A stretch of 64,000 nucleotides of DNA from Flavobacterium sp. N1736. GTDB taxonomy: Bacteria > Bacteroidota > Bacteroidia > Flavobacteriales > Flavobacteriaceae. A model generated the notes under the pieces. It saw nothing but the letters and a program-made list of their open reading frames with translations. It had not been told where the DNA came from and searched no databases. The stretch lies in assembly GCF_025947065.1 (NCBI RefSeq), contig NZ_CP109994.1, forward strand, positions 3,844,001 through 3,908,000, given 5' to 3'. Below, piece after piece: positions 1 through 9,000 of this stretch. A program made the position numbers and the translations under genes. Position 1 is the stretch's first letter, and each line of letters begins with the position of its first letter.

Positions 1-378
1 CCTGTAAAGGTTGCACTTGTCTGGAACGTGGTTCCGTTGATGCTGTATTCATAAGCTCCTGTTCCCCCTGATGGGCTGGTAACTGTAATAGTTGCTGTTT
101 GTAAACAGGTATATGGTGTAAATGTTCTGGTTGCTGTAATTGGATTTGGAGCTGTAAGGGTAACCGTACCTGCAGTTGACAAACACTGGTTGCTGTCTCT
201 TACCTGATAACCGTAAGTTCCTGCTGCCAAACCTGTATATAAAGACTGGGTAGTAAATGCACTTCCGTTAAAACTGAACATATATGGTCCAACTCCGCCT
301 GAACCTGCTAATTGTACCGAACCATTTGTACCTGCATTACACGTAGGGTTGATTGGCGTACGGGTAGCAGTAACTGGT
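1..378. repeat. Long direct repeat in sprB, copy 1 (cut by window edge)
   Basis: Bases 1-378 match 1699-2076 at a constant offset of 1698 bases (566 codons, in frame). I found four differences: positions 327, 357, 369 and 370 against their partners. The first 326 bases are identical. The left edge is set by the window, so the repeat may be longer. This is an internal duplication of SprB-repeat modules. Confidence 0.95.
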
Positions 379-3300
379 GTTAATGCATGTACTGTAGAAA
401 CTGTAGAAACAGCCTGACAAGTACTCGCATCGTTTACCTGAAATTGGTATGTTCCTGCAGTTGTTGTATCGTATGTAAATGTCGTTCCTGCAACTGTACC
501 AACTAATGTATAGGGTGCTCCATTGATAGAAACACTATATGTAATTGGCGCTGTTCCGCCAGAAACTGTTCCGGTGATTCTTGCTGCCGGTGGTACGTTA
601 CAATCTATATCTTTAGTTAAAACTGTACCTACCGCTAGTTGATTTGCAATAGGCTGAACAATAGCTGTAGAAGTACATCCGTAAGCATCTTTTACCAAAA
701 CGGTATACGTTCCAGGTACAAGTCCTGAGAAGGTATTGCCTGCCTGATAAGTAGCTCCGTTATTGATACTGTATTGGTATGGTGCAACTCCATTGGTTAC
801 CGTAACGGTAATAGTTGCCTGATTCGTTGCATCATAACAGATATCTGATCCTGTCACACTTGCAATAGGTTTCACCGGTGTGCTTAATGTAAAAGGACTT
901 GTAATATTACAATTGTTTGAATCCGTTACGCTTGCCGTGTAATTTCCTGTTTGGGTTAAATTGCTAAATGTATTGGATGCCTGTGGTCCTAAAATAGTTC
1001 CGTCAGGCTGGGTTAAGCTATAGCTGTTTCCTCCCCATCCGCCTGTGGCAGTAAGTGTTACACTTCCCGGTGCGTCACAGGTAATTGGTGTTGGGGTATT
1101 GCTTAATGCTAATGCTGCTGCAGGTGCTGCAATAGTTACCGATGCAGTAGCCGTACAGCCTGTTGCTGTATTGGTTACTTCAACTGTATAGGTACCTGCT
1201 GCCAATCCTGTTAAGTTGATTGGTGAGGTAGTTCCTGTCTGAGCAACTGTATTTAAGGTATAAGTAAAACCTGTTGATCCGTTTACGATAAACTGTGCTG
1301 TTCCTGTTGATGAACCTGAACACTGTACATTGGTACGGGTTCCAGTTACGGTCAAGGCCGGAAGTGGCGCAACTGTAAAACTATCACTGTACGTACAATC
1401 TTTTTGATCTTTTACCTGAAATGTATAAGTTCCCGGATCTAAATTAGTAAAGATTCCGTTGTTTAATCCAGATGTATTACCAATTGCTGATGCAGGGGCA
1501 GTAATACTATATGTCTTTGTTCCAAAACCTCCTGTTGATGTAACGGTAATATTAACCTTGTTGGTTGGACACGTAAGTGCCGAATTACTGAATGCTAATG
1601 CTGTTGGAGGTGTTAGTGGTGCAATAGTTACAGGCGCTAATGTCGCTGTACACATATTGGCATCTCTAACAGTAATAGTATAAGTACCATTAGTTAATCC
1701 TGTAAAGGTTGCACTTGTCTGGAACGTGGTTCCGTTGATGCTGTATTCATAAGCTCCTGTTCCCCCTGATGGGCTGGTAACTGTAATAGTTGCTGTTTGT
1801 AAACAGGTATATGGTGTAAATGTTCTGGTTGCTGTAATTGGATTTGGAGCTGTAAGGGTAACCGTACCTGCAGTTGACAAACACTGGTTGCTGTCTCTTA
1901 CCTGATAACCGTAAGTTCCTGCTGCCAAACCTGTATATAAAGACTGGGTAGTAAATGCACTTCCGTTAAAACTGAACATATATGGTCCAACTCCGCCTGA
2001 ACCTGCTAATTGTACCGAACCATTCGTACCTGCATTACACGTAGGGTTGATTGGAGTACGGGTAGCGATAACTGGTACTAATGAATCTACAGTTCCGTCA
2101 ATAGTTGTCGTGCAACCATTTTTATCTGTAACATCAAAAGTATATGTCCCTGCATTTTGAGTTGAATATGTAAATGTTGGGCCTGCAATAGTACCACTGG
2201 TGAACAATACTACTCCTGTTGCTTTATTTGTTACAGTATATGTATAAGGACTTGTTCCTCCTGTAATAGTAACTTCAATAGTTGCATCTGGCGTAGCCGG
2301 ATCACAAGTTAATGAGTTTTTAATTGCTGTAGTTGCCGTAATTTTTGGGTCAACTTTTTGACTTGCTAAAATTACTTTACATCCATTACTTTTATCTATA
2401 ATGGTAAAATCATACGTTCCCGGTGCTGTAGCATTATAGGTGAAAGTAGGTGAAGGAAATTCTGCTACCGGAGCACTAAGTGCACCTCCGTTATAACTTA
2501 CCTGATACGTATATGGACCAACTCCGTCGGTAATGTTTACCGTAATAATAGCACTACCATTACCAAAACACAAACCAGAACTATGAGCAAGTTCTGCTTT
2601 TGGTGCATCGGCAGGTTTGATCGTTAAATTTGTACTACCTATATCTGAACAAGCTCTGTCATCAGTTCCTGAAACGGTATAGTTTCCTGGTTTAACATCA
2701 TTTAAAATATAACTTCCTACTGGAAAAGGATATATTTTAGTTGGATCAGTATTATCTATAAGCACCAAATGATACGGTATAGTTCCTCCTGTCGTACCAC
2801 TTGCGTCTACTGTACCTAAATTATTACTAGCACATGTAGCATCTATCTTTGTAACTTTTATGTCAAATACTGCTTTTTCAGTTACTATTGGCGAAAGGGT
2901 TTTTTCACAAGGAGAGGTAGCGGTGCCAGCTCTGCGAACTCTAACATCATATGTTTTTGCCGCTAAACCTTGAACTAAAACTTCTAAAGCAGTAGATTCT
3001 ATCCAAGAACCTGCAACTCCTCCATTTAATGAATATTCCCATTTATCACCAAAATTTTTGACAACAATTTTAAATGAACCGTCTGCTTTACCATTACATG
3101 AAACATCACCAACTGGAATAATTTCCGCATCAAAAGCATTATCTTTTGGTACCGTGAACTTTGTTTCAAATTTATCTCCACAAATTCTAGGAACCTGATA
3201 CACTTTTATATCATCTAATGTTAAATCGTTTCCTCCTGTCGCAATACTATAGGACCTTACAACAAAATCTAAAGTAGTATAATTACCCGGATTTAAATCC

Positions 3301-5918
3301 ATATTATAATTTTCCCACTTATTGCTTTTTGGTATAATACCAGTTGCTTGCGATGCAACTAAGGTTTGTGTTGGCAAACCAAAATCTGCAATTAATTCAA
3401 TGGTGATATCCGGGTCAACATCTGGATAATTCTTACCTCCTTCAATTAAGTTCTCAACCCAAAATGAAATTTTTACATCTTGATTTGGAATTACATCGTA
3501 AATAGGTTTTCTGTAAATAATTCCACCAACTCCTGCTACACCACCAATATTAATGGCAAGGAATCTTCCTTGAGAATCTACAGGTCCTGCAGCACTGGTA
3601 TGATCTCTAATGTCCAGCCAGGTTCCAAATCTATAAGTAATATAATTGGTTACGGCATATTCCCCATCATTAATATTATTATCCTTATTACAAGGATAAT
3701 CTGTTGGATGCGTTCCGGACATATTTTCGAAACAATATGCTGTATTAATACCCGGTGATGTGGTTGGATTTCCTCTACCAAAATCTTCGGATAATAAATT
3801 ACTGTAGGTTGAAACCTTTTGTAGATTATATACCACCTCAATTGTATGTTGACCACTTCCAATATTAGTAAAAACATTTGCAGGGATATTAGTGTTCTCT
3901 ACCCCATCAATTTTATAAGTATAGGTATAATTAACGCCTCCCGGATTAGTTGCCGTTGCAGTTATTGTACCAAAACCATTACAATCATAGGTTACTCCAC
4001 TAAATATAACATCCGGATTAGCTGGTTTAGCATCAATAACAATACCTGACATTGAATAAATACAAGGTGTAGGCGAAGAATCTTTTATATATACTGTGTA
4101 ACCAGTAGGTGAACCTGGATTCGGCGCCATATCTGCTTGATTTGAAGCAATAAATGTATTACCGCCATCAAAACTATATGTATAAGGAGGAATACCCCCT
4201 GATGGATTAGCAATTTTAACAATACCACTTTTTCCATCAGCACCGCAACCGGCTAAAGCAGCCACACCCGCAGATGCCGTTAAACCATTTGGCGCGTCTG
4301 TTATAGTAACAACATTAGTGTCGACACACCAGGTTCCTGAATTGCCAATTCTATATCTAACATAAACAGTATATGTTCCAGGATTAAGATTACTATAAGT
4401 AGTTCCTGTAGTACCAGATACATAATCACCATTATTTGTACTATTTAAACTATAACCCATTGAATAACCGTTAGCATTATTAACGGTTACTTTTATTGAA
4501 CCTTTTGTTATACTACAATTAGGGCTTGTAGGTGTAACAACATAATCTGGTTTTGTAACTGCACTTCTAGTAATTGATGTTGTAAATTGACAACCGTTAG
4601 CATCTTCTACACGAACAGTATAGGTTCCCGGTGTTGTTACAACAACAGTTGTAGATGTATTAGGAACAAAAGCACCACTATTTATACTTAAAAAATATTT
4701 ATAAGGTGATGTTCCTCCTGTAGCATTAATTTGAAGATTTTTGGTGCTACATCCTGATGCAGTGGCAATATCAGTTAATGTAGCTGATAAACTGCTAGGC
4801 GGAGCCTTAATTGTTAGATTATTAGGTGACGTATTATACGGATGACAAGTAGAATTAGTACTGCTTATCTCTACTTCTACTCTATAATTATTTGCCTGAG
4901 CTAAACCGGTAAAAGTATATTCAGGAGATCCTGAATTCGTTATAGTCGTTACTAAAGTAGCTCCTTTATAAAGTCTATAAGTATAATTAAGACCAACATC
5001 ATTGGTTTTAACCAATATACTACCTCCGTCTCCACTACATTTTGGATCAATAATTGTTGTTGCAACATTAACAGCAGCAGTAGTAATTGGAACATTTAAA
5101 ACTCTAAAAACACAAGAGCCCGGTACATTTTTTAATCTTATGAAAACATTATAGTTTCTTGCAGTTGTAATATTTCCAAAAATTGGACTGTCCTGCCATC
5201 CTGTTGTAGGCGCTGTTGTACCATTACTACTAGCGCTAATAGTGTATTCGTAACTTGCGTTAAAACCATTAACTATTATTCTGCCAGGGAGCGTACAAGA
5301 ACCTGTTGTACCTGTAATAATATTACTTTTAGAGATATTTGTTGGGTCAATATCACTTGTATAAACATTAAAGTAGAATGTAAATACTGTTTTATCTGTA
5401 TAAGTAATAACCAGTTTATATTCACCAGCTGTGTCGGCAGAAAAAGTTTGACCGGTTGATAAATAATCCCATCCACATGCAGCAGCATAATTAGGGCAAT
5501 TTGTATTAGCAAAAGCTGTACATCCGGTTCCGGTTTTTAATTTCGACCATACAATAGTGGCATTTGCGGGTAAAATGCCTGTATCAATTAGTCTTGCGTC
5601 ATTTTTACCACATAAAAATAATTTGGGAAGCTGTTCACCATTGTTGGGACAAGTAGAAACCGAACCAGCATAAGAACCCGTGGCATACTTAATTACAGGG
5701 TTAGGGATAATTGGTGCGGCCATCTTATCAGTACCGGTAACAGTAGTATCTAAACTAACAGTATCACCAGACTGATTCTTTGCTTTTAAGAAGATATTCT
5801 CATGTCGATTATCTTCAAATTTTGAATTGTAAGCTATTAAATTTTGCGAGTAGGATGCAAAATTTAATAACAATGCCAAAGCAAAAATTAGCGTTCTTAA
5901 AATAGTAGGTTTTTTCAT
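1..5918 (-). CDS. sprB: Giant SprB-like gliding adhesin, 3' end outside window
   Basis: No stop codon is met before base 1, so only the first 1972 codons are visible. The N-terminus (MKKPTILRTLIFALALLL...SYSQ) is a signal peptide; an in-frame ATG lies two codons upstream at 5924. The rest is a string of roughly 80-residue beta modules of the SprB-repeat type, recurring as 'GGTxPYxYSxNxG...F..L..GTYTxxVxDxxxC'. Residues about 710-910 break the pattern with a jelly-roll or lectin-like segment (EDFGRGNP ... ISFWVEN ... LDDIKVYQV). In Flavobacterium johnsoniae SprB is the mobile surface adhesin moved by the gliding motor and exported by the T9SS. It follows sprC-like and sprD-like genes in the F. 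johnsoniae order; sprF would be expected just beyond base 1. Assignment by architecture and context is strong. Confidence 0.88.
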   Translation of the reverse strand, partial: MKKPTILRTLIFALALLLNFASYSQNLIAYNSKFEDNRHENIFLKAKNQSGDTVSLDTTVTGTDKMAAPIIPNPVIKYATGSYAGSVSTCPNNGEQLPKLFLCGKNDARLIDTGILPANATIVWSKLKTGTGCTAFANTNCPNYAAACGWDYLSTGQTFSADTAGEYKLVITYTDKTVFTFYFNVYTSDIDPTNISKSNIITGTTGSCTLPGRIIVNGFNASYEYTISASSNGTTAPTTGWQDSPIFGNITTARNYNVFIRLKNVPGSCVFRVLNVPITTAAVNVATTIIDPKCSGDGGSILVKTNDVGLNYTYRLYKGATLVTTITNSGSPEYTFTGLAQANNYRVEVEISSTNSTCHPYNTSPNNLTIKAPPSSLSATLTDIATASGCSTKNLQINATGGTSPYKYFLSINSGAFVPNTSTTVVVTTPGTYTVRVEDANGCQFTTSITRSAVTKPDYVVTPTSPNCSITKGSIKVTVNNANGYSMGYSLNSTNNGDYVSGTTGTTYSNLNPGTYTVYVRYRIGNSGTWCVDTNVVTITDAPNGLTASAGVAALAGCGADGKSGIVKIANPSGGIPPYTYSFDGGNTFIASNQADMAPNPGSPTGYTVYIKDSSPTPCIYSMSGIVIDAKPANPDVIFSGVTYDCNGFGTITATATNPGGVNYTYTYKIDGVENTNIPANVFTNIGSGQHTIEVVYNLQKVSTYSNLLSEDFGRGNPTTSPGINTAYCFENMSGTHPTDYPCNKDNNINDGEYAVTNYITYRFGTWLDIRDHTSAAGPVDSQGRFLAINIGGVAGVGGIIYRKPIYDVIPNQDVKISFWVENLIEGGKNYPDVDPDITIELIADFGLPTQTLVASQATGIIPKSNKWENYNMDLNPGNYTTLDFVVRSYSIATGGNDLTLDDIKVYQVPRICGDKFETKFTVPKDNAFDAEIIPVGDVSCNGKADGSFKIVVKNFGDKWEYSLNGGVAGSWIESTALEVLVQGLAAKTYDVRVRRAGTATSPCEKTLSPIVTEKAVFDIKVTKIDATCASNNLGTVDASGTTGGTIPYHLVLIDNTDPTKIYPFPVGSYILNDVKPGNYTVSGTDDRACSDIGSTNLTIKPADAPKAELAHSSGLCFGNGSAIITVNITDGVGPYTYQVSYNGGALSAPVAEFPSPTFTYNATAPGTYDFTIIDKSNGCKVILASQKVDPKITATTAIKNSLTCDPATPDATIEVTITGGTSPYTYTVTNKATGVVLFTSGTIAGPTFTYSTQNAGTYTFDVTDKNGCTTTIDGTVDSLVPVIATRTPINPTCNAGTNGSVQLAGSGGVGPYMFSFNGSAFTTQSLYTGLAAGTYGYQVRDSNQCLSTAGTVTLTAPNPITATRTFTPYTCLQTATITVTSPSGGTGAYEYSINGTTFQTSATFTGLTNGTYTITVRDANMCTATLAPVTIAPLTPPTALAFSNSALTCPTNKVNITVTSTGGFGTKTYSITAPASAIGNTSGLNNGIFTNLDPGTYTFQVKDQKDCTYSDSFTVAPLPALTVTGTRTNVQCSGSSTGTAQFIVNGSTGFTYTLNTVAQTGTTSPINLTGLAAGTYTVEVTNTATGCTATASVTIAAPAAALALSNTPTPITCDAPGSVTLTATGGWGGNSYSLTQPDGTILGPQASNTFSNLTQTGNYTASVTDSNNCNITSPFTLSTPVKPIASVTGSDICYDATNQATITVTVTNGVAPYQYSINNGATYQAGNTFSGLVPGTYTVLVKDAYGCTSTAIVQPIANQLAVGTVLTKDIDCNVPPAARITGTVSGGTAPITYSVSINGAPYTLVGTVAGTTFTYDTTTAGTYQFQVNDASTCQAVSTVSTVHALTPVTATRTPINPTCNAGTNGSVQLAGSGGVGPYMFSFNGSAFTTQSLYTGLAAGTYGYQVRDSNQCLSTAGTVTLTAPNPITATRTFTPYTCLQTATITVTSPSGGTGAYEYSINGTTFQTSATFT
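1699..2076. repeat. Long direct repeat in sprB, copy 2
   Basis: This is the partner of 1-378. Similarity ends abruptly at 2077, where the coding sequence switches to different modules. Near-identity of DNA between modules that otherwise differ strongly points to recent duplication or gene conversion. Confidence 0.95.
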
Positions 5919-6045
5919 AATCATTCTTGTTTTACTTACACTTCAGTTTCTGAGGGGCATCAGAAAGCAAAATAATTAGTACTATAAACATTTAATCTTT
6001 AAGTATTTACTCTAAAAAAGAGTTTGCCTATACTTTTATTTATCT

Positions 6046-9000
6046 TTAATTCTCCACTTTTACGATAGCCATTTTTCCGTTATATGGCTCTTTTCCTTTA
6101 GATTCCATAGCCTTTTGAGCTTCTTGCAATCCTTCGACTTTTTCGTAATAGATGTAATATTTACTTGTTGTTACGTTGTAGAAGAAATTCACATCTGTAC
6201 GTCCTGCGGCAACCGCTTTAGTTAAGAATTCATCTCTTTTTTCAACACTGCTGTGAACGGCAATAATTAAATAGAAACCGCTGTCAGCATTTTTAATGTT
6301 TTTAATAATCTGCATATTCGACTGGTCTTCACCAAAATCAAAATCACTTGCAGTTAATGGCGTACTACTTGGTTTTGTAGTCTCTTTTATACGTTTAAGA
6401 GCAGCCACATCCTGCGCATATCTTCCCTGATCATTCTCGTATGCTGCCTGTTTAATTCTACGTTTTTTCTCAATTTCAGTTTCAGCTTTAATACGTTCTA
6501 AATTCGCAAGTAACGCTGCACTGTCTGCTTCCATTTTTAATTGTGCTGCTTTCAATTGGTTTATTTTCTCTAAATAAGCCCTGTTTGTAGCATCATTTTT
6601 ATTAGGGAATTTTTTAAGTCTTTCGTTATATAAATTCGTCAGCCTTGCAATTTCATCTTTCTGAATTCTGTTTGTTTCCGCTATTTGTAATTTTAAAGCT
6701 TCTATCTGACTATTCTCAGCAGCTACACTTTTAAACGGTTTTGGTTCTTTATAAATTCCTTTATCACTTAAATCATTTTCTTCTTTTAAGTCATCAAGAT
6801 CTTTCTGTTTATTGGCTACTGTAGCATTAAACTGAGTCAATAAATCACTTTGAGTTTTAGCAGATGCATCTAATGAAAGTGATAATTCATCAATCGCTTT
6901 TGCTGCATCATCCGTCGCGCTGGCTTTAGCGAGTGCGTCGGCATCTGCTTTTGCTTTAGCATCTGCAAGCAGTTTGGCTTGTTGAGCTTCTTCGGCTAAT
7001 CTTAATTGTCTGCTTTCTTCTTCTGCTCTTAATCTCTCGTTAGCTTCTGCATCAGCTTTCGCTTTTTGGTCTGCCAATAATTTAGCTTGTTGCGCTTCCA
7101 TATCCGCTTTTGCTTTTGCATCAGCAGCTAATTTTGCTTGTTGAGCTTCTGCATCGGCTTTAGTTTTAGCTTCGGCGGCTAATCTTTTTTGTTCAGCTTC
7201 CGCATCTGCTTTTGCTTTTGCATCAGCAGCAAGTTTCGCCTGTAGCGCTACGGCATCAGCTTTTGCTTTTGCATCAGCAGCTAATTTTGCTTGTTGCGCT
7301 TCTGCATCGGCTTTCGCTTTAGTTTCCGCAGCTAATCTTTTTTGTTCAGCTTCTGCATCTGCTTTCGCTTTTGCATCTGCTGCAAGTTTTGCCTGTAGCG
7401 CTACAGCATCTGCTTTTGCTTTATCAGCAGCTAATTTTGCTTGTTGCGCTTCAGCATCGGCTTTCGCTTTAGTTTCCGCAGCTAATCTTTTTTGCTCAGC
7501 TTCTGCATCCGCTTTTGCTTTTGCATCTGCTGCAAGTTTTGCTTGTTGAGCTTCTGCATCCGCTTTGGCTTTTGCATCTGCAGCTAATTTCGCTTGTTGA
7601 GCTTCAGCATCTGCTTTGGCTTTTGCATCTGCAGCTAATTTCGCTTGTTGCGCTTCTGCGTCTGCTTTCGCTTTAGTTTCGGCAGCTAATCTTTTTTGTT
7701 CAGCTTCTGCATCCGCTTTTGCTTTTGCATCTGCTGCAAGTTTTGCTTGTTGAGCTTCTGCATCTGCTTTCGCTTTTGCATCTGCAGCAAGTTTCGCTTG
7801 TTGTGCTTCTGCATCGGCTTTAGCCTTAGCTTCAGCAGCTAATCTTTTTTGTTCAGTTTCAGCATCCGCTTTTGCTTTCGCATCTGCGGCTAATTTTGCT
7901 TGTTGAGCCTCAGCATCAGCTTTAGCTTTTGCATCTGCTGCAAGTTTTGCCTGAAGGGCTTCAGCATCTGCTTTGGCTTTAGCCTCAGCAGCTAATCTTT
8001 TTTGTTCTGCTTCTGCATCCGCTTTCGCTTTGGCATCTGCAGCTAATTTTGCTTTTTGTGCTTCTGCATCGGCTTTCGCTTTATCAGCAGCTAATTTTGC
8101 CTGACGCTCTTCTTCTGCTGCTTGTAATTTTTTAGCTTCTTGTTCTGCTTTTAATCTTTCAGTAGCTTCAGCATCCGCTTTTACTTTGGCATCTGCCAAT
8201 AATTTTGCTTGTAAAGCTTCCATATCCGCTTTTGCTTTTGCATCAGCAGCCAATTTAGCTTGTTGAGCTTCAGCATCAGCTTTTGCTTTAGCATCTGCTG
8301 CAAGTTTTGCTTGTTGTGCTTCAGCGTCTGCTTTGGCTTTAGCATCTGCAGCTAATTTTATTTTTAATGCTTCAGCATCCGCTTTCGCTTTCGCATCTGC
8401 AGCAAGTTTTGCTTGTTGCGCTTCTGCGTCGGCTTTAGTTTTAGCTTCAGCAGCTAATTTTGCTTGTACTTCAGCGTCGGCTTTCGCTTTGGCATCTGCT
8501 GCAAGTTTTGCCTGAAGTGCTTCGGCATCTGCCTTAGCTTTAGCTTCAGCATCAAGTTTTGCTTTCGCGTCTGCATCAGCTTTTGCTTTTGCATCAGCAG
8601 CTAATTTTATTTTCAATGCTTCAGCGTCTGCTTTCGCTTTTGCCTCTGAAGCTAATCTTGCTTGTCTTGCCTCTTCATCTGCTTTTGCTTTAGCTTCTGT
8701 TGCGGCTTTTTCTTTTAATGCGGCTTCCTGAGCGGCTTTCTCTTTAGCATCGGCAGCTAATTTTGCTTTGTTTGCTGCATCAATACTTGCTTTTGTTTTT
8801 ACAGCTGCTGCAGCTTTGGCTTTAGCTTCTGCAGCTAATCTCGCCTGAAGCGCATCAGAATCTGCTTTTGCTTTGGCATCAGCAGCTAATATTGATTGTA
8901 AATCTGCAGCTTCAGCTTTCGCTTTAGCATCAGCTTTACGTTTTGCTTCTGCAGCATCGGCTTTAGCCTGAGCATCTGCAGCTAGTTTAATTTTTAATGC

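Noticed and set aside
3480..4049. Short plus and minus frames inside the sprB region
   Set aside because: They are shadows of the long minus-strand coding sequence; none has a recognisable domain or start context.
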